Made by a program: the position numbers and the translations under genes. From contig UBTY01000028.1 of assembly GCA_900468535.1 (NCBI GenBank), positions 1 to 60,917 on the forward strand: a stretch of 60,917 bases of DNA, given 5' to 3'. The stretch is from Hyphomicrobiales bacterium. GTDB lineage: Bacteria > Pseudomonadota > Alphaproteobacteria > Rhizobiales > Rhizobiaceae. Of the stretch, positions 45,620-54,204 are shown piece by piece (within the stretch, counting starts at the first letter, position 1; every line of letters starts with the position of its first letter). The notes under the pieces were generated by a model. That model made no database searches, was not told where the DNA came from, and saw only the letters and a program-made list of their open reading frames with translations.

Positions 45620-45758
45620 TTGCGACTGATTCGCTCGGCGTCCTCCGCGGAGCGAACTCTACCCAAGGTCGTCACCCGCATCCCAAGTGCCCGATAAGTC
45701 GTATCGCGCTAAGGTTGAGAAAAATACCTCGCCAAGACGAGTTTTCGCACATCAGGTG

Positions 45759-45790
45759 GTGATTAAATTACGACAGTGTAATTTAATCAC
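45759..45790. repeat. Perfect 13-bp inverted repeat upstream of the LuxR gene
   Basis: GTGATTAAATTAC (45759-45771) and its exact complement GTAATTTAATCAC (45778-45790) flank a 6-nt spacer. A second repeat, ACAGTG (45773-45778) and CACTGT (45788-45793), overlaps it. The element ends 83 bp before the LuxR-family start. It has no U-tract and looks like a regulator operator, possibly for autoregulation. Confidence 0.82.
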
Positions 45791-45873
45791 TGTGCACGGC
45801 GTCAATTCCCGCTAGCAAATATATCAGTTTGTATATCTTATGATTTGAAATGCAGGCAGGCAGGGAATCGTGG

Positions 45874-46593
45874 ATGTCTTACATAGCGACTTCGGAAAGA
45901 CAGTTGCTTCTTACTGCGGAGATTTCCGCGGTCAAAAGCAAACCGGCGTTTGGCGAAACGCTCTGTCGGATTGCCTCGGCGTTCGGGTTCAAGCACATTA
46001 CCCTGATGGACGCGCCCTCGCCGGATAGCCTTCTGCTGAAGCCCCTGCTGATCGAAACGTCGCTACCGTCGGCCTATGTCAATCAGTTCGATCGCGCCCG
46101 CTTCATGCAACTTCCGCTCTTTTCGGCAGGCGTTTCGGATTCGGTTCTGCCCCGGGTCTGGAACCTGTCGGATGCAAATTGCGTGTTTCCGCAGGAACTG
46201 CAGACGCTGAAATACGCCTTCGACATGCAGGTTGGCATCGCAATTCCGTGCCGTTCGCTCGATGGAAACAGGCTTCTCTTCTGGATGGCGGGCAACCGCG
46301 CGCCGCTCGGCCAGATGGAAGTCAACGAGCTGATGATGATCATGCTGCATGCGATCGAGGCATATAATCAGGTCAGCTCGACGAAAGGCGGCGACTATCC
46401 CGCGCTCTCGGCACGCGAACGCGAGGTCGTGCGCTGGACCGCACAGGGCAAGACCTCGATCGAGATCGGCCAGATCCTGTCCCTGTCCGATCACACCGTG
46501 AATGCCTACATGACGAGCGCAATCAAGAAGCTCGATTGCGTCAACCGCACCCAGCTGGTTGCCAAGGCGATCCGCCTCAAGCTCATCACCTGA
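45874..46593 (+). CDS. LuxR-type regulator with autoinducer-binding-like domain
   Basis: The 239-residue protein has an N-terminal autoinducer-binding-like domain (about 15-165) and a C-terminal LuxR HTH (about 176-239: LSAREREVVRWTAQGKTSIEIGQIL). At the pocket, TraR W57, Y61, D70 and P71 align with Y68, F72, P81 and L82, so the key aspartate is absent and a standard acyl-homoserine lactone is unlikely. No luxI gene is nearby. The ATG at 45874 has AGGGA 7 nt upstream; an in-frame ATG at 45850 lacks one. It converges with the DUF2333 gene. Confidence 0.88.
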   Translation: MSYIATSERQLLLTAEISAVKSKPAFGETLCRIASAFGFKHITLMDAPSPDSLLLKPLLIETSLPSAYVNQFDRARFMQLPLFSAGVSDSVLPRVWNLSDANCVFPQELQTLKYAFDMQVGIAIPCRSLDGNRLLFWMAGNRAPLGQMEVNELMMIMLHAIEAYNQVSSTKGGDYPALSAREREVVRWTAQGKTSIEIGQILSLSDHTVNAYMTSAIKKLDCVNRTQLVAKAIRLKLIT

Positions 46594-46598
46594 TCCGA

Positions 46599-47729
46599 TC
46601 AGCGGTCGAGTACCGACCGCATCTCGACCAGGTTAGAACGCACCCTCAAAATATAGAATCCCATGGTCGCAAGATGGCTCGGCATGATCCAGCCGTCTTC
46701 ACGACCGTTCGAAATAATCGCCGGCTGGATCCGCAGCGCCGCCTGAAACTGCTTCGTCGTGGCCGAAAAAATCGCGCCGAGGTTGCGCTCGGCCACCACT
46801 CTGGAGAAGTCGGACTGCGCCGCCGTGAGGATTGCGTAATAGGCGTAGAGCTGACCGTAGGCGAACCAGAAGCGATCGTCGGCACGCGTATCGAACCATC
46901 CGCGCGAATGATTGGCGGACCGTTCGGCAAGCACATCGGACGTGCTGCCGAGATCATTGGCAATACGGTCGATGAATTGGATCAGGTTGTCGGCACGACC
47001 GTCGAACACGGCGTTGCAGGCACCAAGGTCGGCGTTGAACTTGCGCAGGCTTTCGATCGCCGAGCGGTAATAGCTCGGGGTCGGCGTCTTTGGCCCGAAG
47101 GGGTTCAAACCGAAATACCAGCTGTATTCGTCGAACTGGAGATTGCCGCGTGCATTCTGCAGGTCGTTATTGATGCCTGATGTGCCGCGCACGCGTCCAA
47201 GCGTATCGACAAGCTCGACGGATGTGCGCCGGATCGCCTGATTGATGCCGCGCTGGAACGACGCCTTGTTATCGAGGAAGGGCGTGTGGTCCCAGTCGAT
47301 TCCGAAGAAGCCGAGCCTGTAGAGCAGCATGGAGGAGATCCATGCGTTCTGGTTGACATTGAAGTCGGTCAGGTCCGCCGCGACATCGACGATGGCCGAG
47401 CGTTGGCAGGTCTTCGCCGCAGTCGGCGCAGCCCCGGCAGCTGGCGGTATTTCCTGCCCCGCCGGAACCGTCCGTTCGGAGAGGCGGTACTGGTCCACGA
47501 ATGACGGATTGAATCCCGACCACGATTGCGTCTGCCAGAAGAAGTAGCCGTAGAGCCCGGCAAGCAGCACCACGAGCGCGAGGATCGGGAGCCTGACCAT
47601 CCAGGTCCGCTGCACATACCAGCCGCGTGCGGCCATGAACGGCCAGAAAGCCCATGCCACGAATAGCCGCAACCAGCGACCGATCACACGTCCGATCGAT
47701 CTGAAAAAGCCGGCAATCCGATCAAGCAT
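46599..47729 (-). CDS. DUF2333-family protein
   Basis: This 376-residue protein has one membrane helix near the N-terminus (about residues 45-67, LPILALVVLLAGLYGYFFW) and a large domain outside the membrane with family patterns DFNVNQNAWISSMLLYRLGFFGIDWDHTPFLDN and GWIMPSHLATMGFYILRVRSNLVEMRSVLDR. The function is unknown. It follows a coiled-coil gene on the same strand and is convergent with the LuxR gene, 5 bp apart. Confidence 0.86.
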   Translation of the reverse strand: MLDRIAGFFRSIGRVIGRWLRLFVAWAFWPFMAARGWYVQRTWMVRLPILALVVLLAGLYGYFFWQTQSWSGFNPSFVDQYRLSERTVPAGQEIPPAAGAAPTAAKTCQRSAIVDVAADLTDFNVNQNAWISSMLLYRLGFFGIDWDHTPFLDNKASFQRGINQAIRRTSVELVDTLGRVRGTSGINNDLQNARGNLQFDEYSWYFGLNPFGPKTPTPSYYRSAIESLRKFNADLGACNAVFDGRADNLIQFIDRIANDLGSTSDVLAERSANHSRGWFDTRADDRFWFAYGQLYAYYAILTAAQSDFSRVVAERNLGAIFSATTKQFQAALRIQPAIISNGREDGWIMPSHLATMGFYILRVRSNLVEMRSVLDR

Positions 47730-47827
47730 CGTCCACTCCTATGCGGCGAGAGGTTTCGAGCATTGAAATATGTCGTTGCCTGCCAAATCACAATATCATG
47801 CTGATATTCTTGTTTCTTCGGCGGGAG

Positions 47828-48901
47828 TTAAGAGCGAAGGAACCGAAACCGCAGGCGCGACGAGATCCTGGTCGTATCGATGAGCGGCGCATGCACCTCG
47901 CCCTTGTGGTCCTGGCCGAATGCCGGAAAGCGCTCGTCGAATGCGGCGTCGGCAGCCCGCTTGCGATGCTCCAGTTCGTGAGGCAGGAGCATGCTTCGCT
48001 CGAACAGCGAGATTTCTTCGGCGATGTTGGGAAACAGTTCCGCGGAAATCTGCACCTTCGAGCCCGGAATGTCGGTGTCCACCTGCGCCTGGTAGATGAG
48101 CAGGCGTTCCTCGGTGTCGATGGTCAGTTTCCGGATCAGGGCGTTGCAGCGCCCGATCTGGATATTCAGCTCATCCACGAAAAGCTGGAAGATGCCTATG
48201 AAGCGCTCGCGACGCTCGCTGTCGCCACGCATCTCATGTTCGCGCGAGGAAATCCGCTCGGCCTCGTCCTTCAGGGCCCGGCGCTCCTGCTCCATCCGTT
48301 CCCATTCGGCCTTGCTGCCGTAGAGGCCGATGCGGCCTTGCGTGGTCAGCGCCTTGGCATTGAGTTCCTTGATACGGATGCGCGCGATGTCGATCTCGTC
48401 GACGAGGCGCCGGCGCCGTTCGACGATATCGACCAGATTGCGCTCCGCGGCTTTGTGATAGGTCTGTGCCTGGCCGCGGTAGGTGTTGAGTAACCCCGCG
48501 ATCGCATTCGACTTGACGAGAAGATCCTGCAGCCGCTGCACGACCGGTGCGGCGCGCACGCGAGCACCATGCCGGCGCCACATCCGCTGGCGCGAAAAAC
48601 GCCCGACGAACCGCTCCGAGGCCGTCAAACCACGAAAGCTGTCGAGATCGGCGGATACCCTGACCGTCAGCGCATCGAGGCTCGATACCAGTTCTGCCAG
48701 AAGGTCGGTCAATCCCCTGCCGTCGGATATGAAGGCGTGAAAGCGGGTGTTCTCCGCAAGAAAGCGCTCGTCGTCGCTTGCCGCCGGATCGCGGGCGAAC
48801 TCACCGACGAATTCGTTGCACAGCGCTGCCGTTACCGGCAGTTCAGCGGCCAGCACCTCAGCGGCTTCAAATAAGCTGTCGAACGAGAAAGGCTTGCGCA
48901 C
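47828..48901 (-). CDS. Coiled-coil hypothetical protein
   Basis: The 357-residue product has no signal peptide or membrane segment and is rich in Glu, Arg and Ala, with heptad-like helices over about residues 120-235 (RRLVDEIDIARIRIKELNAKA, ERRALKDEAERISSREHEM). No named domain was recognised. It lies between tdk and DUF2333 on the same strand. Its regular helical design suggests a structural or scaffold role, but this is a guess. Confidence 0.78.
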   Translation of the reverse strand: MRKPFSFDSLFEAAEVLAAELPVTAALCNEFVGEFARDPAASDDERFLAENTRFHAFISDGRGLTDLLAELVSSLDALTVRVSADLDSFRGLTASERFVGRFSRQRMWRRHGARVRAAPVVQRLQDLLVKSNAIAGLLNTYRGQAQTYHKAAERNLVDIVERRRRLVDEIDIARIRIKELNAKALTTQGRIGLYGSKAEWERMEQERRALKDEAERISSREHEMRGDSERRERFIGIFQLFVDELNIQIGRCNALIRKLTIDTEERLLIYQAQVDTDIPGSKVQISAELFPNIAEEISLFERSMLLPHELEHRKRAADAAFDERFPAFGQDHKGEVHAPLIDTTRISSRLRFRFLRS

Positions 48902-48966
48902 CGGACGTCCCCAGGAATCGAATGGCCGAAATTAGCCTTTCGCTCAGGCAAAGAAAACAGCCGGCA

Positions 48967-49569
48967 TCAAACCGCTTCGGCGATCCACTCGCCGTTGATC
49001 GCATCGTCCCAGTGACGCCGGCAGAGCGAAACATATTTCTCATTGCCGCCGACTTCAATCTGGGCTCCTTCCCGGACCACCTTGCCGCTTCCGTCGAGGC
49101 GCACGACCATGGTCGCCTTGCGTCCGCAATGGCAGATCGTCCGCACCTCGCGCATTTCGTCGGCTATCGCCATGAGCTCCTGCGAGGCCGGGAAAAGCTG
49201 CCCCTGGAAATCCGTCCGGAGACCATAGACCATGACAGGGATGTTCATGCGGTCGACGATGCGGGCAAGCTGCCAGATATGCTCGCGCGTCATGAAGTGC
49301 GCCTCGTCGACGAAAACGCAGGCAATCGGGCCGTCTCCACCGTTCAGATCGTCGATGAGCGAGAACAGATCGGTGTCCGGCTCGAAGGCGATCGCCTCGG
49401 CCTGAAGACCGATCCGCGACCCGATGATCCCACGTCCCACCCGCTCATCGAAGGCTGCGATCAGCATGACGACGCGCATGCCGCGCTCTTCGTAATTGTA
49501 GGCCGCCTGCAGCAACATGGTCGACTTGCCGGCGTTCATGGTCGAGTAGTTGAAATAGAGTTTTGCCAT
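48967..49569 (-). CDS. tdk: Thymidine kinase
   Basis: Tdk phosphorylates thymidine in nucleotide salvage. The 200-residue type II enzyme has the P-loop STMNAGKST (residues 9-17), the DEAHF catalytic motif and the lasso GLRTDFQG, with a C-terminal zinc site (CHCG, CRRH). The start at 49569 is preceded by GGGACGGAGACAG; a longer frame from 49725 has no similarity. It may be co-transcribed with the two genes downstream. Confidence 0.94.
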   Translation of the reverse strand: MAKLYFNYSTMNAGKSTMLLQAAYNYEERGMRVVMLIAAFDERVGRGIIGSRIGLQAEAIAFEPDTDLFSLIDDLNGGDGPIACVFVDEAHFMTREHIWQLARIVDRMNIPVMVYGLRTDFQGQLFPASQELMAIADEMREVRTICHCGRKATMVVRLDGSGKVVREGAQIEVGGNEKYVSLCRRHWDDAINGEWIAEAV

Positions 49570-49806
49570 CACTGTCTCCGTCCCATGCTTCTTGAAAGTT
49601 CGAAACGGCGAAGAAAAGTGAGGAGTTTCGATTAGCCACAGGAAATTCACCCGGGGGAATTCTCGAAAGCCCGGCAATTCATGGCATTCGAGGAAAAAGC
49701 GACGCGTCGCAATCGGATACTGCAATGCGGCGCAAATGCGCTGTGGTCGCTTGTAAAACTCGGCTATTGGTGATTGGCTTGGGAACGTAAGACTGGGAGT
49801 CTATAA

Positions 49807-50763
49807 ATGAAAACGACAAGCGCATTCAAACTGATTACCGCCACAGCAGTTGCCGCTCTCTCCGTCGCAACCGCCGCTTTTTCCGCAGATCCCGACAGCT
49901 GCTCCACCGTCCACTTTTCGGATGTAGGCTGGACGGACATCACCTCCACGACGGCCACCGCCGCCGTGGTCCTCAAGGGACTTGGCTATACCCCTGATAT
50001 CAAGGTTCTCTCCGTTCCGGTGACCTACCAGTCGCTGAAGAACAAGGACATGGATGTCTTCCTCGGCAACTGGATGCCAACGCAGGAAAAGGACGTTCGT
50101 CCCTTCCTCGACGACAAGTCGGTCGAGTCCTTCGGTCCCAACCTTGTTGGCGCCAAGTACACGCTGGCAACCAACGCCAAGGGCGCCGAACTCGGCATCA
50201 AGGACTTCAAGGACATCGCTGCCCACAAGGATGACCTCGACGGCAAGATCTACGGCATCGAGCCCGGCAACGACGGCAACCGCCTCGTCATGGACATGAT
50301 CGACAAGAACACCTTCGGCCTCAAGGGCATGGAGGTCGTCGAGTCTTCCGAACAGGGCATGCTGGCGCAGGTGGCCCGTTCCGAGAAGGAAGGAAAGGCC
50401 GTGGTCTTCCTCGGTTGGGAACCCCATCCGATGAACGAGAACTTCAAGCTGACCTACCTCACCGGTGGTGACGACGTCTTCGGCCCCGACTTCGGCGGCG
50501 CCAAGGTCTTCACCAACGTTCGGGCCGGCTATCTCAACGACTGCCCGAATGTGGGCGCGCTCCTCAAGAACATGGTTTTCTCTCTCGAGATGGAAAACCA
50601 GATCATGGGCAAGATCCTGAACGACGGCGAAGAGCCGGAAAAGGCTGCGACGGAATGGCTGAAAGCCAACCCGACCGCGCTTGATCCGTGGCTTGCAGGC
50701 GTCAAGACTCGTGACGGCAGCGGCGAAGGCCTGCCCGCCGTCAAGAAAAGTCTCGGGCTCTGA
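49807..50763 (+). CDS. choX: Choline ABC transporter substrate-binding protein
   Basis: ChoX binds choline in the periplasm and delivers it to the ChoWV transporter. The 318-residue precursor has a signal peptide cut near residue 26. The aromatic box of S. meliloti ChoX (W43, W90, Y119, W205) aligns with W42, W89, Y118 and W204, D44 sits in the pocket as expected, and C32 plus the Cys of YLNDCPN form the disulfide. Choline feeds the betaine and phosphatidylcholine pathways. The operon is choXWV with a hairpin after choX. Confidence 0.96.
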   Translation: MKTTSAFKLITATAVAALSVATAAFSADPDSCSTVHFSDVGWTDITSTTATAAVVLKGLGYTPDIKVLSVPVTYQSLKNKDMDVFLGNWMPTQEKDVRPFLDDKSVESFGPNLVGAKYTLATNAKGAELGIKDFKDIAAHKDDLDGKIYGIEPGNDGNRLVMDMIDKNTFGLKGMEVVESSEQGMLAQVARSEKEGKAVVFLGWEPHPMNENFKLTYLTGGDDVFGPDFGGAKVFTNVRAGYLNDCPNVGALLKNMVFSLEMENQIMGKILNDGEEPEKAATEWLKANPTALDPWLAGVKTRDGSGEGLPAVKKSLGL

Positions 50764-50773
50764 TTGACGACCG

Positions 50774-50797
50774 GCGGGGTGGTTCAGGCCACCCCGC
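50774..50797 (+). terminator. Intercistronic hairpin between choX and choW
   Basis: GCGGGGTGG (50774-50782) and CCACCCCGC (50789-50797) form a perfect 9-bp stem with a 6-nt loop and no U-tract. Such hairpins after binding-protein genes usually stabilise the upstream mRNA, so more binding protein than permease is made. Confidence 0.7.
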
Positions 50798-50845
50798 TCG
50801 TCCTGTCACCGCACTGATTGTTGTTCTTTCTGGATAGGCGAGCCC

Positions 50846-51691
50846 TTGAACTGGATCACTGACGCTAAAATTCCGATTGGCCCGTGGGCGAAAGCTTTCG
50901 TGGACTGGTTGACCTCCAATGCCGACTGGTTCTTCAACGAGCTCGCTTTCGTGTTGTCGCACGTCATCGACGGTTTGTTGTTCGTCCTGCAGAAGCCGCA
51001 CCCGCTGATCGTGATCCTGGCCATCGGCGGGATCGCCTACTGGCTGCGCCGGTCGCTCGTCGTCGCGGTCTTCTCCTGTCTTGGCTTGCTGCTGATCATG
51101 AACCAGGGATACTGGAAGGAGACGACCGAAACGCTGGCACTCGTGCTTGCCTCGACGTTCGTCAGCATGATCGTCGGCATTCCGCTCGGCATCGCCGCGG
51201 CGCGGCGCGCCTGGGTCTACTCGCTGCTGCGTCCGATCCTGGACCTGATGCAGACCATCCCGACATTCGTTTATCTCATTCCCGCGCTTATTCTTTTCGG
51301 CCTCGGCATGGTGCCGGGCCTGATCGCAACGGTCATCTTCGCCATCCCCGCCCCCATTCGCCTGACGCGGCTCGGCATCATCTCGACACCGCCTTCGCTG
51401 GTGGAAGCTGCCGAATCCTTCGGCGCGACGCCGATACAGGTGCTGCGGAAGGTCGAACTCCCTTACGCCACGCCGCAGATCATGGCCGGTGTGACCCAGA
51501 CGATCATGCTGTCGCTGTCGATGGTGGTCATCGCGGCCTTGGTCGGCGCCGACGGCCTCGGCGTACCGGTCGTCCGGGCACTCAACACCGTGAACGTCGC
51601 CAAGGGCTTCGAGGCAGGTCTCTGCATCGTCATCCTCGCAATCATCCTCGACAGAATGTTCCGCACTGCGGGTGAAGGAGACGGCGCATGA
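50846..51691 (+). CDS. choW: Choline ABC transporter permease
   Basis: This 281-residue permease spans the inner membrane about six to seven times and has the EAA-type loop with EAAESFGATPIQVLRKVELP near residues 188-207. It moves choline with ChoV. Translation likely starts at a TTG (50846) after GGATAGGCGAG. Its stop overlaps the choV start as ATGA. Confidence 0.93.
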   Translation: MNWITDAKIPIGPWAKAFVDWLTSNADWFFNELAFVLSHVIDGLLFVLQKPHPLIVILAIGGIAYWLRRSLVVAVFSCLGLLLIMNQGYWKETTETLALVLASTFVSMIVGIPLGIAAARRAWVYSLLRPILDLMQTIPTFVYLIPALILFGLGMVPGLIATVIFAIPAPIRLTRLGIISTPPSLVEAAESFGATPIQVLRKVELPYATPQIMAGVTQTIMLSLSMVVIAALVGADGLGVPVVRALNTVNVAKGFEAGLCIVILAIILDRMFRTAGEGDGA

Positions 51692-52737
51692 CGGCTGTTC
51701 GTTTCGACAATGTCAGCATCGTCTTCGGCGACAAGCCGGAAGGGGCGCTGGCGCTGGCAGATCAAGGCAAGACACGTGACGAGATCGGCGCCGCGACCGG
51801 CCTCGTTCTCGGGGTCGCCGATGCCTCCCTCTCGATCGACGAGGGCGAGATCCTTGTCCTGATGGGCCTGTCTGGCTCGGGCAAATCGACGCTGTTGCGC
51901 GCCGTCAACGGGCTCGCCCCCGTCGTTCGCGGCGAGGTCACCGTCTCGGCCGCCAGCGGCCCGTGCAATCCGTACAAGACCACCGCCAAGGGGCTGCGCG
52001 ACCTGCGCATGCACACCGTCTCCATGGTCTTCCAGCAGTTCGCGCTGCTGCCGTGGCGAACCGTTGCCGACAATGTCGGCTTCGGCCTGGAGCTGGCCGG
52101 CATGGGCGAAGCGGAGCGCAAGAAGCGCGTCGCCGAACAGCTGGAACTGGTGAACCTGACGAAGTGGGCCGACCGCAAGGTCAACGAGCTCTCGGGCGGC
52201 ATGCAGCAGCGTGTCGGTCTGGCGCGTGCATTCGCCACCGGCGCGCCGATCCTCCTGATGGATGAGCCGTTCTCGGCCCTCGACCCGCTGATCCGCACGC
52301 GCCTGCAGGACGAGTTGCTGGAGTTCCAGCGGCGGCTGAAGAAGACGATCCTTTTCGTCAGCCACGACCTGGACGAAGCCTTCCGCATCGGCAACCGCAT
52401 CGCCATCATGGAGGGTGGGCGCATCATCCAGTGCGGCACGCCGCAGGAGATCGTCAAGAACCCGGCCGATCAGTACGTGGCTGACTTCGTGCAGCACATG
52501 AACCCGATTAGCATGTTGACGGCACAGGACGTGATGCAGCCCGGCCTCGGCGAAGCCGCCGGCGCCAGCGTCAGCGGTACCGCCCGCGCGGAAACGCCGC
52601 TCATCGACATCCTCGACGCATTGTCGCGCAATCCCGGCAGCATCGGCGTCGTCGAAAACGGCGCGATCATCGGCACGATCTCCTCACAGGATATCGTCAA
52701 CGGTCTGACGCAGCACCGCCGCAAAGAACAGGCTTGA
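51688..52737 (+). CDS. choV: Choline ABC transporter ATP-binding protein
   Basis: The 349-residue ATPase powers choline import. Walker A is GLSGSGKST (about residues 61-69), the signature is LSGGMQQRVGLARAF and Walker B is ILLMDEPFSALD. It has the extra C-terminal region with a CBS-like segment (SIGVVENGAIIGTISSQDIV) of the glycine-betaine/choline type. It overlaps choW by 4 nt and is followed 32 nt later by a HugZ-like gene. Confidence 0.94.
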   Translation: MTAVRFDNVSIVFGDKPEGALALADQGKTRDEIGAATGLVLGVADASLSIDEGEILVLMGLSGSGKSTLLRAVNGLAPVVRGEVTVSAASGPCNPYKTTAKGLRDLRMHTVSMVFQQFALLPWRTVADNVGFGLELAGMGEAERKKRVAEQLELVNLTKWADRKVNELSGGMQQRVGLARAFATGAPILLMDEPFSALDPLIRTRLQDELLEFQRRLKKTILFVSHDLDEAFRIGNRIAIMEGGRIIQCGTPQEIVKNPADQYVADFVQHMNPISMLTAQDVMQPGLGEAAGASVSGTARAETPLIDILDALSRNPGSIGVVENGAIIGTISSQDIVNGLTQHRRKEQA

Positions 52738-52769
52738 TCCTTCCGTCCGCTTCCGCCAGAAAAGTGGAC

Positions 52770-53525
52770 ATGAAAGATCAAGCTTCCGTTTTGAGAGACA
52801 CCGACGACGACGCGCGCAAACTTGCGCGCGTTCTGCTTCGTTCCGCGCGTTATGCAGCCATTGCCGTTCTCGACCCCGAGACCGGCTTCCCCTTCTCCAG
52901 CCGCGTCCTCCTCGGCACCGATATAGACGGCGTGCCAGTCATTCTGGTTTCGGGCCTCTCGATGCACACCCGCGCCTTGCAGGTCGACCAGCGTGCCTCT
53001 CTGTTGACGGGTGAACCTGGCAAGGGCGATCCGCTCGCTTATGCGCGATTGAGCACGCAATGCATCGCCGAACCGGTCGAGCGCGACAGTGCCACGCACG
53101 ATCGCATCCGCACGCGCTTTCTCAACAGGCATCCGAAAGCAAAGCTCTATGTCGATTTTCCCGACTTCCGCTTTTTCCGTCTCGTGCCGCAAACCGCCAG
53201 CCTCAATGGCGGGTTCGGCCGCGCCTACATCCTGCAAGCCGACGACCTGACGATTCGTTCCCCCGCGAATGAGGCTCTCGCCGAGCGCGCCGACGCCATA
53301 GTGCAAGAATTAATAGCCGCCGACCCGGAGTTGCCAACACGCACTGCGCGCGTTCTCAAAAAACACAACGGTACCGACTGGTACATATGTGGAATCGACT
53401 GTGCAGGTTTTGACGTTATTTCGGGAGATTCCCTGCTGCGTCAGGAGTTTGGCGATATCGCACTGACGATCGACGCAGTTTATTCACATATATCTAACAT
53501 AAAATACTCAATACCTGAAATTTAG
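52770..53525 (+). CDS. HugZ-like pyridoxamine-phosphate-oxidase-fold protein with DUF2470 tail
   Basis: The protein of about 251 residues has an N-terminal split-barrel FMN-binding-like domain (RYAAIAVLDPETGFPFSSRVLLGTD) and a C-terminal DUF2470-like region (about 180-250). HugZ proteins degrade heme, but the His and other residues needed are not confirmed here, and no heme uptake genes are adjacent. The start at 52770 is picked for family fit; a TTG frame from 52734 overlaps choV. It may be read through from the cho operon. Confidence 0.82.
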   Translation: MKDQASVLRDTDDDARKLARVLLRSARYAAIAVLDPETGFPFSSRVLLGTDIDGVPVILVSGLSMHTRALQVDQRASLLTGEPGKGDPLAYARLSTQCIAEPVERDSATHDRIRTRFLNRHPKAKLYVDFPDFRFFRLVPQTASLNGGFGRAYILQADDLTIRSPANEALAERADAIVQELIAADPELPTRTARVLKKHNGTDWYICGIDCAGFDVISGDSLLRQEFGDIALTIDAVYSHISNIKYSIPEI

Positions 53526-53624
53526 CTATATACAATCTTGAGAGGGTGTTGATAGTTTTCGCCGTCCCCCCAATTTTGGGCCGGCGCATGCGTTTTTGAA
53601 ATCTGTTTCAAAGGGAAGATCATT

Positions 53625-53942
53625 ATGGACTCAATTGATTTGAGTGAGAACGCCAACGTTGCAGCTGCATTGCTGTCAGCGATGGCGAACCCGAAGCGAC
53701 TGCTTATCCTGTGCAATCTCGTCAAAGGCGAAATTCCGGTTGGCGCGCTTGCCACCGAAGTCGGCCTCAGCCAGTCGGCTCTGTCGCAGCACCTTTCCAA
53801 GCTGCGCGCCCAGAAGCTGGTGAAGACCCGCCGCGATGCCCAGACGATCTACTATTCCAGCAGCTCCGAGCAGGTTATCCGCATTCTCGAAACGCTGACC
53901 GAAATCTATGCCGCGCCGCTGCGCGCCAAGTCGGCTGCGTAA
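53625..53942 (+). CDS. ArsR-family regulator, NolR-like
   Basis: The 105-residue winged-helix protein closely resembles NolR of rhizobia in its core: AALLSAMANPKRLLILCNLV, GLSQSALSQHLSKLRAQKLV and RRDAQTIYYSSSS. It lacks the metal-binding CxC motif of ArsR sensors, so it is probably a metal-independent repressor. NolR regulates nodulation genes in Sinorhizobium; whether this is the orthologue or a paralogue is not clear. It ends in a strong terminator. Confidence 0.88.
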   Translation: MDSIDLSENANVAAALLSAMANPKRLLILCNLVKGEIPVGALATEVGLSQSALSQHLSKLRAQKLVKTRRDAQTIYYSSSSEQVIRILETLTEIYAAPLRAKSAA

Positions 53943-54033
53943 CCACACGCCGGCCGCCGTTTTGGTCTGCCGATAAGCCGCTCCGCCGACGAATGGAGTG
54001 GCACTCTATTTTCAGCACCTCTCCTATATTTTT

Positions 54034-54068
54034 CGACCGGCAAATCTGATTTGTCGGTCGCCGTTTTT
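54034..54068 (+). terminator. Terminator after the NolR-like gene
   Basis: CGACCGGCAAA (54034-54044) pairs with TTTGTCGGTCG (54050-54060) with one G-U pair, followed by CCGTTTTTG. It lies about 90 bp past the stop. Confidence 0.8.
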
Positions 54069-54204
54069 GTGCCTGCAGGACGCTCGGCAAGTTCCCCTTT
54101 CGTCCGCTTGACGGCCGGACAGTCCCTGATAATTTGACCGGGCAGTAAAAAACTGCCTCAGCCAAATAACGGGAACGGCCTCCGAAACGGCCATGGAGAA
54201 CAGC

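Noticed and set aside
45630..45656. Hairpin TTCGCTC/GAGCGAA after the YqhA gene as a terminator
   Set aside because: The 13-nt loop and the lack of a T-tract make it a poor terminator; kept only as a remark under the gene.
47792..47808. Hairpin AATATCA/TGATATT between the coiled-coil and DUF2333 genes
   Set aside because: The stem is short and A/T-rich and there is no clear partner signal; the T-rich tail lies on the plus strand where no gene ends.
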